The notes: a model not told the origin generated them from the letters alone. 64,000 nt of DNA from Hyphomonas sp. (GCF_016125515.1 NZ_WGLO01000002.1:1-64000), one strand, 5' to 3'. Counted from the first letter of the stretch, positions 45,844 through 55,249 are shown. A program made the numbers and translations.

Positions 45844-46710
45844 ATGATCGAGCTCATCATCGACAAGCGCACCCGTGACCTTGGCGGCGGGTTCGAAGTT
45901 GGCCGCGTGCTGCCTTTCGCCAAGCGGCGGATGGTCGGCCCCTTCATCTTCTTTGACCAGATGGGGCCGGTGGATTTCGCCCCCGGCATCCCGCGCGAGC
46001 TGGATGTGCGGCCGCATCCACATATCGGCCTTTCCACCGTAACCTACCTCTATTCCGGCGCGATGACCCACCGCGACAGCCTGGGCTTCAAGCAGGAAAT
46101 CAAACCGGGCGCCGTGAACTGGATGACCGCCGGCAAGGGCATCACGCATTCCGAACGGCTAGAATACGCCCGCATGAACGGCGCCCACATGCACGGCATC
46201 CAGGCCTGGGTGGCGCTGCCGAACGAGGTCGAGGAGATCGATCCCGGCTTCTGGCACCATCCCGCCGAGAGCCTGCCGACCTGGACCGAACCCGGAATCC
46301 GTGGACGGATCATTGCAGGCGCCGCCGAGGGACTTGATGCCGGCGTCAGGGTGAACTCTCCACTGTTCTACATGCACTGGGAGATGGACGCCGGCGCTTC
46401 GCGCGGCGTGCCCTCCGAATATCCCGAACGGGCAGTCTATGTGACGACCGGCTCTGCCGATATCGATGGACAGGTGCTTAACGCGGGCCAGATGGCCGTG
46501 CTAGGCAAAGGCGATGCGCGCGTTACGGCCCGCGAGCCCTCCACTGTGATGGTGCTCGGCGGCGAGCCGATCGGCGAACGCTTCATCTTCTGGAACTTCG
46601 TGTCCTCTTCGAAGGATCGGCTCGAGCAGGCCAAGTCCGACTGGAAACAGGGCCGCATGAAACTGCCCGATGGCGATACCGAAGTATTCACGCCGCTGCC
46701 GGAAGGCTGA
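45844..46710 (+). CDS. Pirin-family bicupin protein
   Basis: This is 288 residues starting at 45844 behind a GGAGGAAG ribosome-binding site. The metal-binding cupin motif DVRPHPHIGLSTVTYLYSGA (about 54-73) and GKGITHSERLE supply the three His and one Glu. Some pirins have quercetin dioxygenase activity and others act as regulators; which applies here is unknown. It lies 20 bases ahead of the hydrolase-OsmC gene and is probably co-transcribed. Confidence 0.92.
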   Translation: MIELIIDKRTRDLGGGFEVGRVLPFAKRRMVGPFIFFDQMGPVDFAPGIPRELDVRPHPHIGLSTVTYLYSGAMTHRDSLGFKQEIKPGAVNWMTAGKGITHSERLEYARMNGAHMHGIQAWVALPNEVEEIDPGFWHHPAESLPTWTEPGIRGRIIAGAAEGLDAGVRVNSPLFYMHWEMDAGASRGVPSEYPERAVYVTTGSADIDGQVLNAGQMAVLGKGDARVTAREPSTVMVLGGEPIGERFIFWNFVSSSKDRLEQAKSDWKQGRMKLPDGDTEVFTPLPEG

Positions 46711-46730
46711 GGCCCAACAGGACAACCGAT

Positions 46731-47939
46731 ATGAAGACCGAAACCGTCACGTTTGCGGGCGCCGCAGGGCAGACCTTGTCCGGCCGGCTTGAGCGGCCCG
46801 TGGGCGTACCCCGCGCCTGGGCCGTTTTTGCGCACTGCTTCACCTGCGGCAAGGAATCAGCGGCGGCCACGCGGGTCTCCCGCGCGCTCGCCAAGCACGG
46901 CTTTGCGGTGCTGCGTTTCGACTTTGCCGGCATCGGCCACTCGGACGGGGCCTTCGCTCAAACCACCTTCTCATCCAACGTGGACGATCTGGTTGCCGCG
47001 GCAGACTTCATCCGCTCCGCCTACGGACCTCCCTCCCTCCTCATCGGGCACAGTCTCGGCGGGGCGGCCGTGCTCGCGGCCGCCGGACGGATCGCAGACG
47101 CCGCAGCCGTAGTGACCATCGGCGCGCCCGCGGATGTCGCGCATGTGGAACAGAACTTCGCCGAAGCCGTCGACATGATTGAAGCGCACGGTGCGGCGGA
47201 CGTGAAGCTGGGCGGCAAGCCCTTCACCATCAGCCGCGACTTCCTGCAGGACATCCGCAACCAGCCGCAGCTGGACCGCATCGCGGCGCTACGCAAGGCG
47301 CTGCTGATCCTCCACGCGCCGGGCGACAGTGTCGTCGGCATCGAGAATGCAACCGTCGTGTTCCGGGCAGCGAAACACCCCAAGAGCTTCGTCTCGCTGG
47401 ACAAGGCCGACCATTTCCTGACCCGCCCAGAAGATGCGGCCTATGCCGCCGATGTGATTGCCGGCTGGTCGGCGCGCTATGTACCCATGCCGCCGATGCC
47501 CGTGCACCCCGAAGGTCATGTGGTCGCCGAGGAGACGGGCGATGGTTTGTATGCAAACCTTGTCCATTCCGGCCGGCATATGATCCTGGCGGATGAGCCC
47601 AGGGATGTCGGCGGTCAGGATCTGGGCCCCTCGCCTTACGACTTGCTTGCCGCCAGCCTTGCCGCCTGCAAGTCGATGACAATGCGGATGTATGCGAACC
47701 AGAAGAAATGGGACGTCACGCGCATTGCGGTCGCGGTGAAGCATGACAAGATCCACGCAGCCGACTGCGCCGATTGCGAAACGCGCGAAGGCAAGATTGA
47801 CATGTTCACTGTCTCCATCACCCTCGAAGGCAATCTCGACGAGGCCCAGCGCGCGCGGATGATCGAGATTTCCGGGAAATGCCCAGTCCACCGTACGCTC
47901 TCAGGCGAAGTGAAGATCCGGACCCAGGTGACTGCTTGA
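46731..47939 (+). CDS. Alpha/beta hydrolase-OsmC fusion protein
   Basis: This is a 402-residue two-domain protein. The alpha/beta hydrolase (1-250) has FAHCFTCGKESAAATRVSRA, nucleophile elbow GHSLGG (Ser108), Asp199 in HAPGDS and His228 in KADHF. The OsmC domain (about 270-400) has both peroxidase Cys in AACKSMTMRMY (Cys313) and GKCPVHRTL (Cys384). OsmC proteins reduce organic hydroperoxides. The hydrolase could release fatty acids or esters linked to peroxides, but this is inference. It follows the pirin gene. Confidence 0.93.
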   Translation: MKTETVTFAGAAGQTLSGRLERPVGVPRAWAVFAHCFTCGKESAAATRVSRALAKHGFAVLRFDFAGIGHSDGAFAQTTFSSNVDDLVAAADFIRSAYGPPSLLIGHSLGGAAVLAAAGRIADAAAVVTIGAPADVAHVEQNFAEAVDMIEAHGAADVKLGGKPFTISRDFLQDIRNQPQLDRIAALRKALLILHAPGDSVVGIENATVVFRAAKHPKSFVSLDKADHFLTRPEDAAYAADVIAGWSARYVPMPPMPVHPEGHVVAEETGDGLYANLVHSGRHMILADEPRDVGGQDLGPSPYDLLAASLAACKSMTMRMYANQKKWDVTRIAVAVKHDKIHAADCADCETREGKIDMFTVSITLEGNLDEAQRARMIEISGKCPVHRTLSGEVKIRTQVTA

Positions 47940-47983
47940 ATCGCCGGGCGGACCGATTGATCCGCTTCGCGGACCGGTTTGGA

Positions 47984-48070
47984 TGGTGCGGGCGGCCGGG
48001 CTTGAACCGGCATGACCTTTCGGCCGAGGGATTTTAAGTCCCTTGCGTCTACCAGTTTCGCCACGCCCGC
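47984..48070 (-). tRNA. tRNA-Leu(TAA)
   Basis: On the minus strand the acceptor GCGGGCG pairs with CGCCCGC and ACCA follows. The anticodon loop CTTAAAA gives anticodon TAA, and a long variable arm and the T arm GCCGGTTCAAGCCCGGC are present. Confidence 0.95.
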
Positions 48071-48195
48071 AGCACTGGTTAAGGCCCGAGGGTTAGGGCG
48101 CAGGCGCGCCGAAGGCAAGCCGGTCTGCCGGTTCCCCAGCCTCGCAAAGCGCGCTAAGGCTCAGCCAAAGAAATTTGGGGTTCGAGGACAAATCC

Positions 48196-49677
48196 ATGAC
48201 CGAGACGGGTGAGACAACCCCGCCGCGCCAGCCTTTGCCGTCAGATGCCGCAGGCGCCGCGCCGGCCTCAGGGCTGGGTGGACGCATCGGCCTGTTCCTC
48301 GGCCCCGCCCTCGGCCTCTTGATCGCGCTCCTGCCGGCGCCGGAGGGACTGGACCCTATCGGTCTGCGTGTGGCCGGGCTGCTCGTCCTGATGGCCGTCT
48401 GGTGGGCCAGCGAAGCGGTGCCGATTGCCATCACATCGTTGCTGCCACTTGCCATCCTGCCCCTGTTCGAGGTGATGCCTCTGAAGGCCGTCGCCGCGCC
48501 CTATGCCGACCCGACCGTGCTGCTCCTGTTCGGCGGTTTCATCGTCGCACTGGCGATCGAGAAATGGAACCTGCACCGGCGGATCGCGCTCAATGTGCTG
48601 ATGGTGTCCGGCGCCCGTCTAAAGCTGCTCGCGGCGGGTTTCATGCTGACCACAGCGCTCCTGTCGATGTGGATCTCCAACACGGCCACCAGCCTGATGA
48701 TGGCGCCCATCGCCATGTCGGTCGCGCTGGCGGCAGGGGGCGGCGCACGGCTCGCCGGTGCGCTCCTGCTCGGCGTGGCCTATTCTGCCTCCATCGGCGG
48801 CCTCGCCACCCCGGTCGGCACACCCACCAACCTGATCGCCATGGGTTGGCTGGCCGAGAATGCCGATATCGAGATCTCCTTCCGGGAATGGATGTCGTTC
48901 GGCTTGCCCATCGTCGGGCTGATGCTGCCGGCGGCCTGGATCGTCGTGACCTGGGGGCTGAAATCGAACCCCGCCGGCGCCCGGGCGGCGCATGCAGAGA
49001 TCAAGTCCCAGCATGCCGGCCTCGGCCAAATCTCGACGCCCGAGGCGCGCGTCGCGATAGTGTTTGCCGTCATCGCATCAGCCTGGATCTTCCGGGAGCA
49101 GCTGGTGAAACTGCCGGGCCTCGCCGGTCTTACCGACATGGGTATCGCCATCATCGGCGCGGTCGTGATGTTCCTGGTGCCACATGGGGATTCGAAAACA
49201 TCCGAGGCAGGCCGGGGCTTCGCGCTGCTCGATTGGGACGACGGCAAGTCCATCCCTTGGGACGTTGTGTTGCTTTTCGGGGGCGGCCTGTCGATTGCAG
49301 CCGCTGTCCAGGCATCCGGCCTCGCCGCCTGGCTGGGCACCTCGCTGGCCGGCCTTGGCGCCTTGCCACCGGTACTGCTGATCCTCGTGATCGTCGCGCT
49401 GCTCATCTTCCTCACGGAGGTGATGTCCAACGTGGCCGCTATGACAACTTTCCTGCCCGTGCTTGGCGCGCTCGCCACCGCCACGGGAATCGATGTCACC
49501 ACCCTGGTGATTCCCTGCGCCATGGCAGCGTCCTGCGCCTTCATGCTGCCGATTGCGACCGGACCCAACGCCGTTGTGTTCGGCACGCGGCAGCTGTCCA
49601 TCGCGCGCATGGCCAAGGCCGGACTGTGGCTGAACATCGCCTGCATCGTGATCGTGACCCTGTTTTTCGGGGCATGA
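48196..49677 (+). CDS. DASS/SLC13-family anion:sodium symporter
   Basis: This is 493 residues from the ATG at 48196, preceded by CGAGGA. About eleven membrane spans follow a polar N-terminal tail. Family motifs are WISNTATSLMMAPIA, ATPVGTPTNLIAMGWLA (SNT/TPTN hairpin, about 206-222) and TEVMSNVAAMTTFLPVLGAL (about 405-424), the two substrate-binding clamshell tips. It probably imports dicarboxylates such as succinate with sodium; sulfate is the alternative. No metabolic partner gene lies beside it. Confidence 0.93.
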   Translation: MTETGETTPPRQPLPSDAAGAAPASGLGGRIGLFLGPALGLLIALLPAPEGLDPIGLRVAGLLVLMAVWWASEAVPIAITSLLPLAILPLFEVMPLKAVAAPYADPTVLLLFGGFIVALAIEKWNLHRRIALNVLMVSGARLKLLAAGFMLTTALLSMWISNTATSLMMAPIAMSVALAAGGGARLAGALLLGVAYSASIGGLATPVGTPTNLIAMGWLAENADIEISFREWMSFGLPIVGLMLPAAWIVVTWGLKSNPAGARAAHAEIKSQHAGLGQISTPEARVAIVFAVIASAWIFREQLVKLPGLAGLTDMGIAIIGAVVMFLVPHGDSKTSEAGRGFALLDWDDGKSIPWDVVLLFGGGLSIAAAVQASGLAAWLGTSLAGLGALPPVLLILVIVALLIFLTEVMSNVAAMTTFLPVLGALATATGIDVTTLVIPCAMAASCAFMLPIATGPNAVVFGTRQLSIARMAKAGLWLNIACIVIVTLFFGA

Positions 49678-49797
49678 CATAAATCCGGAACAAAGTTTTC
49701 GGCTATTGTCATAAAAGCTCCATCAACGCGGACTAGGGCGTGCGCATCAAACAGCGGCCTCGCAGAAGCGACGGCCGGGATGCAAGAGGAACCCGTG

Positions 49798-50463
49798 ATG
49801 TTTCGTAAACTCCTGATCGCTACCGTCGCGGCCGCCGCAATTGCGCCATTCGCCATCGCTGAAAACCAAGTGTGGACCAGCCTTGAGCTGAAAAAGAAGT
49901 CCGAAATCAACTCCAAGTTCGAATATACGCTGAACTCTGAAGTTCGATTTGACCCGGATGGCGACACCGAAACCATCGTCCTGCGGCCCGGCGTTGGCTA
50001 CAAGGTAAATGACACGCTCAAACTCAGCGGCGGCTATCGCTTTTCGAGCACGCGGCGATCCGGCGACGACACGATTGAGCACCGCATCTGGCAACAAGCC
50101 GGCTACGATCTGTTTGAAGCCGGCGGATTTGAAGTGGCAGGCCGCACACGTCTGGAGCAGCGCTGGCGCGAAACGAACAACGATCTCGGCTGGCGCATTC
50201 GCCAGCAGATCTCGCTCGAACATCCGATTGAAGGCACCAAACTCAAGATCGGTTTGAGCGACGAAGCCATCTTCGGCCTGAATGACACCGCTTGGGGCAA
50301 TTTTGAAGGGCTGCAGGAAAATCGCGCGAAGGCAGTCGTCAAAGGAAAAGTAGGCCGGGTAGGTTGGGAAGCGGGCTATCTCAATCAATACAAGAACGGC
50401 ATCAATGGACGAGACGACGAAACGAACCATCACATCGTGATCGGCTTGTCCGCTGGCTTCTGA
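49798..50463 (+). CDS. DUF2490-family outer-membrane beta-barrel protein
   Basis: This is 221 residues from the ATG at 49798, behind AGAGGAA. The signal peptide is cut near residue 21 (IAENQVW). The body is built of alternating strands with LRPGVGYKVNDTLKLSGGYR, HRIWQQAGYD, RTRLEQRWRETNNDLGWRIR and a terminal aromatic residue (SAGF), all consistent with DUF2490 barrels. The function is unknown; it may be a channel or lipid-related. Confidence 0.85.
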   Translation: MFRKLLIATVAAAAIAPFAIAENQVWTSLELKKKSEINSKFEYTLNSEVRFDPDGDTETIVLRPGVGYKVNDTLKLSGGYRFSSTRRSGDDTIEHRIWQQAGYDLFEAGGFEVAGRTRLEQRWRETNNDLGWRIRQQISLEHPIEGTKLKIGLSDEAIFGLNDTAWGNFEGLQENRAKAVVKGKVGRVGWEAGYLNQYKNGINGRDDETNHHIVIGLSAGF

Positions 50464-50474
50464 ACCCAGCCCAA

Positions 50475-50506
50475 TAAAAAAGCGCGCCCCGTTTCCGGAG
50501 CGCGCC
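50475..50506 (-). terminator. Intrinsic terminator of the cold-shock gene
   Basis: On the minus strand a stem GCGCGC...GCGCGC (50482-50506, with CCG/CGG below the loop) is followed by TTTTTTA, so it terminates the cold-shock gene. It could also act weakly on the plus-strand DUF2490 gene. Confidence 0.75.
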
Positions 50507-50566
50507 CATTCAGTTCACTGCCGTTACGGCCGTGCGCAAGGCACGGCGCCGTCAGCTCGTCTGGAC

Positions 50567-50776
50567 TTACGCCAGTTCGATCGTGCTCACGGCGATTTTG
50601 CCGGAGCGCTGATCTTTGGCCGTGTCGAAGTTGACCTTCTGGCCTTCGTTCAGGGTCGCGATGCCCGAGCGCTCAAGGGCGGTGACGTGAACGAACACGT
50701 CGTTGCCACCGTTTGCAGGCGCGATGAAGCCGAAGCCTTTTTGGCTGTTGAAGAATTTCACAGTACCGTTCGTCAT
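50567..50776 (-). CDS. Cold-shock protein (CspA family)
   Basis: This is 69 residues from the ATG at 50776. It has the single OB-fold domain with RNP-1 NSQKGFGFIAP and RNP-2 DVFVHVTALE. It binds single-stranded RNA/DNA and prevents secondary structure. The upstream region (50777-50984) is a long leader of about 200 bases, common for csp genes, but no named thermosensor is recognisable. An intrinsic terminator follows. Confidence 0.95.
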   Translation of the reverse strand: MTNGTVKFFNSQKGFGFIAPANGGNDVFVHVTALERSGIATLNEGQKVNFDTAKDQRSGKIAVSTIELA

Positions 50777-50984
50777 AAAAGTAGTTCTCATACCAGTTCG
50801 TGGGCTGACAATGCGCCAGCCCTTGCATATCGAAGATTTGGAGGGGTTGTCTGAAACTGCACCCTTTTGGGGGAGCTGCGCCTGATTGTCCGGCCAATGT
50901 CGATTTGGGGCATATGCGCCCCGCGCCGCCAAATAGCAAGTTATTTATCTGTCAGGTTCGGAAACCGTCCGAATTCTGATTTTT

Positions 50985-52196
50985 TCAGTTAACGCGTTCG
51001 AAGACCGCAGCCAGCCCCTGCCCGCCACCGATGCACATGGTTTCAAGGCCGTAGCGGGCCTCGCGGCGGTCCATTTCGCGCAGCAGCGTGGCTAGGATAC
51101 GCCCGCCAGTGGCGCCCACGGGGTGTCCCAGCGAGATGCCCGAGCCATGCACGTTGAGGCGTTCGAAGTCTTCCTTGGCAAAGCCCATGGCCTTCGTGCA
51201 GGCGAGCACCTGCGCCGCAAAAGCCTCGTTCAGCTCGATCAGGTCGACGTCCTTCAGCGTCAGACCGGCCTTCTTCAGTGCTTTCTCCGAAGACGGAACA
51301 GGCCCGATCCCCATCACCGCCGGGCCGACGCCGCCGGCCGCCCAGGACACGAGCCGTGCCATCGGCTTGAGGCCGTACTGCTCCGCCATCTCGCGCGTCA
51401 TCACCAGGCAGGCCGAGGCGCCGTCATTCTGGCCGCTGGCATTGCCCGCAGTCACCGTTGCATCCGGGTCCTGCTTCAGGCGGATCGCACGCAGTTTGCC
51501 CAGCACTTCCACGGTTGAATCCGCACGCGGATGTTCATCCTTCGTCACCACCGTATCGCCCTTGCGGCCGGGTACCGTGACCGGAATGATCTCTTCATCG
51601 AACACACCGCTCCTTTGGGCGGCCACCGCCTTGGCGTGGCTGGCTGCGGCGAACTCGTCCTGTGCGGCGCGGGAGATCTGGTAATCGCGGCGCAGGTTTT
51701 CCGCCGTCTCCAGCATGCCGCCGGGCACCGGGAAATTCTTGCCGCCTGCCGTCACGCGCCCGGTGACCAGGCCATCATTGACGGTCATGTTGCCCTGGCC
51801 GAGGCCCCAGCGCCATTTGGTGGAATAGAATGGCGCATTGCTCATCGATTCCGCGCCGCCGGCGATCACGCAATCCATCGCGCCGGTGGCCACCTGCATT
51901 GTCGCGTTGATGATCGCCTGCAGGCCGGAGCCGCAGCGCCGGTCGATCTGCATGCCGGTTACTTCGACCGGAAGCCCCGCGTCCAGTGCTACCACCCGGC
52001 CCAGTGCCGGCGCATCCATGGAGGAATAGCACTGCGCGAAGATCACATCCTCGACCTTGTCCTTCGGCAGCTTTGTGCGCTCCATCAGACCGGCAACGAC
52101 GGTGGCGCCGAGCACATGCGCATGCACGTCGCGGTAGGAGCCGCCAAAGCCGCCCACAGCCGTCCGCACGGGTTCACAGATCACTACGTCGCGCAT
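50985..52196 (-). CDS. Thiolase family protein (acetyl-CoA acetyltransferase)
   Basis: This is 403 residues from MRDVVICEPVRTAVGGFGGS at 52196; upstream codons are unlike the family. The catalytic Cys is in IDRRCGSGLQAI (Cys88), NEAFA provides the Asn/His loop, and GHPVGATGGR and CIGGGQG hold the second catalytic His and Cys. It cleaves 3-ketoacyl-CoA or condenses acetyl-CoA. No hydroxyacyl-CoA dehydrogenase lies nearby, but a crotonase does, 1 kb away. Confidence 0.94.
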   Translation of the reverse strand: MRDVVICEPVRTAVGGFGGSYRDVHAHVLGATVVAGLMERTKLPKDKVEDVIFAQCYSSMDAPALGRVVALDAGLPVEVTGMQIDRRCGSGLQAIINATMQVATGAMDCVIAGGAESMSNAPFYSTKWRWGLGQGNMTVNDGLVTGRVTAGGKNFPVPGGMLETAENLRRDYQISRAAQDEFAAASHAKAVAAQRSGVFDEEIIPVTVPGRKGDTVVTKDEHPRADSTVEVLGKLRAIRLKQDPDATVTAGNASGQNDGASACLVMTREMAEQYGLKPMARLVSWAAGGVGPAVMGIGPVPSSEKALKKAGLTLKDVDLIELNEAFAAQVLACTKAMGFAKEDFERLNVHGSGISLGHPVGATGGRILATLLREMDRREARYGLETMCIGGGQGLAAVFERVN

Positions 52197-52366
52197 GGCG
52201 GTCTCCCTCAATGATGTTTGGCCAAGGTGATAGGCCGACGCGACCACTCGGCGCAACTCCGATCCGGCCATGCCGTAACGGCATAGGTGTTAGCCAGAGG
52301 GCGAAGGCTGACAGCCCGGGCGTTGAGGCCCTATCTGCAGGGTAGAAGATACCCGGAGACCTGCCG

Positions 52367-53140
52367 ATGATGGCCCCGATTTTTGTGTCCCACGGCTCGC
52401 CCACCTTGCTGTTCGACGACGTGCCCGCACGCGATTTCCTGCGCGAACTTGGCCGCACTCTGGCCCGGCCGAAGGCGATCCTCGTGGTGTCCGCGCACTG
52501 GGAAACCAACATCCCGGCCGTAAACGCCGTCGAGGTGAACGAGACGATCCACGATTTCGGCGGCTTCCCGCAGATCCTGTTCGACCAGCGCTATCCTGCG
52601 CCTGGCGCCCCGGCCCTCGCCGAACGGATCGCCGGCCTGATCCGCGCCGCCGGTCTTCCTGCCGGCATCGACACCGCACGTGGGCTGGACCACGGCGCCT
52701 GGGTGCCGCTGAAGCTGATGTATCCCGCCAATGACATTCCAGTACTCCAGCTGTCGGTGCAGACGGCGCTTGGCCCGGCGCATCACCTGAAGCTGGGCAA
52801 GGCGCTGCGCCCCCTGGCAGACGATGGCGTCCTGATCCTTTCGAGCGGCAGTTTCACCCACGACCTGCGCTCGGTCGCCTGGCGCGGCCCGAACGAGGAG
52901 CCGGCCTGGGTGCGCGGATTTGCGGACTGGATGGTCAAGGCGCTGGCGGAGGGCCGCACGGACGATCTGGTCAACTACCGCCGCCTCGCCCCCCACGCGG
53001 CGCGCAACCACCCGACCGAGGAGCATCTCCTGCCCTTGTTCGTCGCGCTCGGCGCCGGCGCAAGTGCCCCGGCCGCACACCTGCACCAGTCGCTGACCTT
53101 CAGCGTACTGAGAATGGATGCCTACGCCTTTGCGGACTAG
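52367..53140 (+). CDS. LigB/DODA-type extradiol dioxygenase family protein
   Basis: This 257-residue protein has the iron/zinc ligands in IFVSHGSPTLLF (His), VVSAHWETN (His), NETIHDFGGFP and GLDHGAWVPLKLMYP, typical of the YgiD/DODA branch of class III extradiol dioxygenases. Family members open dihydroxyphenylalanine-type rings; the substrate here is unknown. It overlaps the convergent crotonase by four bases at the stops. Confidence 0.9.
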   Translation: MMAPIFVSHGSPTLLFDDVPARDFLRELGRTLARPKAILVVSAHWETNIPAVNAVEVNETIHDFGGFPQILFDQRYPAPGAPALAERIAGLIRAAGLPAGIDTARGLDHGAWVPLKLMYPANDIPVLQLSVQTALGPAHHLKLGKALRPLADDGVLILSSGSFTHDLRSVAWRGPNEEPAWVRGFADWMVKALAEGRTDDLVNYRRLAPHAARNHPTEEHLLPLFVALGAGASAPAAHLHQSLTFSVLRMDAYAFAD

Positions 53141-53919
53141 CCTTGCTGGTCCCGCCCGCGCGCGGTGACCTGCTTGCGCGCTTCCTCGACCGCTTCGGCA
53201 GACACCGACTCCGCGTGCTCGATCGAGCGCTTCACTTCTTCCTTCATCGCGGCGGCGAAGGTCATGCCGAAGCCGTCATCGATCAATGCCTTGTACTTCT
53301 TCAGCAGGACGGGCTGCGTGCCTGTCATCTCGGTCGCGAGCTGCAGCGCGGCGGGCACCAGTTCAGCGGCCGGATAGACGCGGTTCACGAGACCCCAACG
53401 CTCGGCCGTGTGGGCATCTAGGAAGTTACCGGTGAAGGAGAGTTCCTTCGCCCGGCTGATACCGATCAGGCGCGAAAGTTTCTGCGACAGGCCCCAGCCC
53501 GGCACGATGCCGACGCGGGCGTGCGTGTCGGCGAACTTCGCGTGCTCCGACGCGAACAGCACGTCGCACATCAGCGCCAGTTCGAAACCGCCGGTGATGG
53601 CGAAGCCGTTGATCGCGCCGATGATCGGCCAGGGATAGGCCTCCAGCGCGGCCGCCATGTTGATCGACTTGGAGTCCTCGTCCGCGCCGAGGGCAAAGCC
53701 GGTTTGCCCGGCTTCCTTGAGGTCGATGCCCGCCGTGAAGGCGCGCCCGGCTCCGGTCAGCACCACCGCGCGGATCGACTCGTCCTGCCTGAGTTCGTTG
53801 AACACGCGCACGATCTCAGCCCGCAGCGCCCGGTTCAGCGCGTTCAGCGCGTCCGGCCGGTTCAGCGTGACAAGGGCGACAGCGCCGTGGCGCTCTGTGA
53901 GGACAATGTGTTCAGACAT
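53137..53919 (-). CDS. Crotonase-family protein with one canonical glutamate replaced
   Basis: This is 260 residues from the ATG at 53919. Motifs are LNRPDALNALNRAL, FTAGIDLKEAG and ITGGFELALMCDV, the last retaining the first catalytic Glu. At the second Glu position (family FGQPEVxLGIIPG) this protein has FADTHARVGIVPG, so a His stands in for Glu. Hydratases normally need both. It may be a hydratase of an altered type, an isomerase, or another crotonase; the annotation as enoyl-CoA hydratase would be by family only. Confidence 0.88.
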   Translation of the reverse strand: MSEHIVLTERHGAVALVTLNRPDALNALNRALRAEIVRVFNELRQDESIRAVVLTGAGRAFTAGIDLKEAGQTGFALGADEDSKSINMAAALEAYPWPIIGAINGFAITGGFELALMCDVLFASEHAKFADTHARVGIVPGWGLSQKLSRLIGISRAKELSFTGNFLDAHTAERWGLVNRVYPAAELVPAALQLATEMTGTQPVLLKKYKALIDDGFGMTFAAAMKEEVKRSIEHAESVSAEAVEEARKQVTARGRDQQG

Positions 53920-54002
53920 GACGGCAGTTTCCTTGCGGCTCGGGTAAGATTTCGGTGATACCGCCAGCCCTCGCCATACGCAAAGGCTGACGTCGGGGCG
54001 TG

Positions 54003-54494
54003 TCAGGCCTTCGACTTGGCCTTGGTCACCATGCGGTAGACGCCGATTCCGGCCCCCGCCAGCGCCAGGATGGCGCCAAGATAGAACAGGTCCATCTTGA
54101 GCGGCGTGATCCAGGCTTTCGGCTCCAGCAGATAGGCCGCGCCAGACAGCGTCAGCCATTGAAGCGTGTTCTCGGTGAGGTCGACGATCAGCACAGCCAA
54201 GCCGGGGATCGCCGCCAGTTTGCCCCATTTGCCGAAGAAACGCAGACCCATGCCGGCGAAGAGGAGGCCGAACGACATCGGATAGGCCGTATCGAGCACC
54301 AGCGTGAGCCAGAAGTGCGCGCTGCGCTGGGCCGGCGTCATTGCCTCATACAGCGCCCGCGAGTCCGCCGGCGCAGACACCATGTCGAGATACTGGCCAC
54401 CCACCATCGGCGCGAAGGCGCCGAATGCGAGCGTCAAACCGATCGTCAGCCCAAAGAGCGTCCAGAGAACGGGCGTGCGGGTGATAAAGCTCAT
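54003..54494 (-). CDS. Four-span membrane protein of unknown function
   Basis: This 163-residue protein has hydrophobic spans at about 8-30, 62-83, 92-112 and 133-153. LDTAYPMSFGLLFAGMGLRF and DLTENTLQWLTL are its most distinctive segments. No known domain is recognised. Its start overlaps the stop of the CinA-like gene by four bases (ATGA), so the two are co-translated, although a functional link is not obvious. Confidence 0.65.
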   Translation of the reverse strand: MSFITRTPVLWTLFGLTIGLTLAFGAFAPMVGGQYLDMVSAPADSRALYEAMTPAQRSAHFWLTLVLDTAYPMSFGLLFAGMGLRFFGKWGKLAAIPGLAVLIVDLTENTLQWLTLSGAAYLLEPKAWITPLKMDLFYLGAILALAGAGIGVYRMVTKAKSKA

Positions 54495-55249
54495 GATTGT
54501 ATTTCCGGTTCGACGCCCAGACTGCGCGCCAACGCTTCCAGCTGCGCCTGTACCCCGGCCAACGCCTCTGCATTCGTGGAACGCGCCACCAGCGCCACGC
54601 CATGATCCTCGTAACTGCCATACCAGGGATAAGACCCGATCCCCACACCCGGCGAAGCCTTCGCAATCTGCCCCAGCGCCTCAGCCAGATCGCCTTCGCG
54701 CAGGCCCTTGCCGCGCACGGTCACCTTGTGCACTACCGCGCCCGATTGCAGGCGCGGGCCGATATCCTCCAGCATCGCGCGGGCGATCTGCGGCACGCCG
54801 GCCAGCGTGAAGACGTTGCCGGTCTGGAAACCCGGCGCGCCGGACACGGGATTGACCACGAGGCGCGCCCCATGCGGCACGCGCGCCATGCGCCGCCGCG
54901 CTGGTGTGAACTCGGTGTTCATCGCCGCATAGCGCGCCGCCATGTCGCGCAGGGCATCGGGATGTTCCGAAATGCCGACCCCAAACGCCGCCGCGATTGC
55001 ATCTGCCGTGATGTCGTCGTGCGTCGGGCCGATGCCGCCGGTGGTGAACACGTAGGTGTACTTCGCCCTCAGCACATTCACCGCCGCAACGATCTCGTCC
55101 TGGATGTCTGGCACGGTGCGTGCCTCACAAACCGGAATGCCGAGCGGCTCCAGGAACTGCGCGATCTGCTGGAGATTGATGTCGCGCGTTCGTCCGGACA
55201 GCAACTCGTCCCCGATCAGCAGCACGGCAGCGGTGGGCTGGGTCGTCAT
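54491..55249 (-). CDS. CinA-like molybdopterin-binding domain protein
   Basis: This 252-residue protein begins MTTQPTAAVLLIGDELLSGR and includes TTGGIGPTHDDITADAIA (about 69-86) and NPVSGAPGFQTGNVFTLAGV, the features of the MoCF/CinA N-terminal domain. The C-terminal nicotinamide-nucleotide deamidase domain of full CinA is absent. Related single-domain proteins are NMN/ADP-ribose pyrophosphatase-like. It overlaps the serine-hydrolase stop by four bases. Confidence 0.88.
   Translation of the reverse strand: MTTQPTAAVLLIGDELLSGRTRDINLQQIAQFLEPLGIPVCEARTVPDIQDEIVAAVNVLRAKYTYVFTTGGIGPTHDDITADAIAAAFGVGISEHPDALRDMAARYAAMNTEFTPARRRMARVPHGARLVVNPVSGAPGFQTGNVFTLAGVPQIARAMLEDIGPRLQSGAVVHKVTVRGKGLREGDLAEALGQIAKASPGVGIGSYPWYGSYEDHGVALVARSTNAEALAGVQAQLEALARSLGVEPEIQS

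Noticed and set aside
48780-49976. Minus-strand 398-codon frame opposite the DASS transporter
   Set aside because: Antisense of a clear membrane transporter; Ser/Ala/Thr-rich without motifs.
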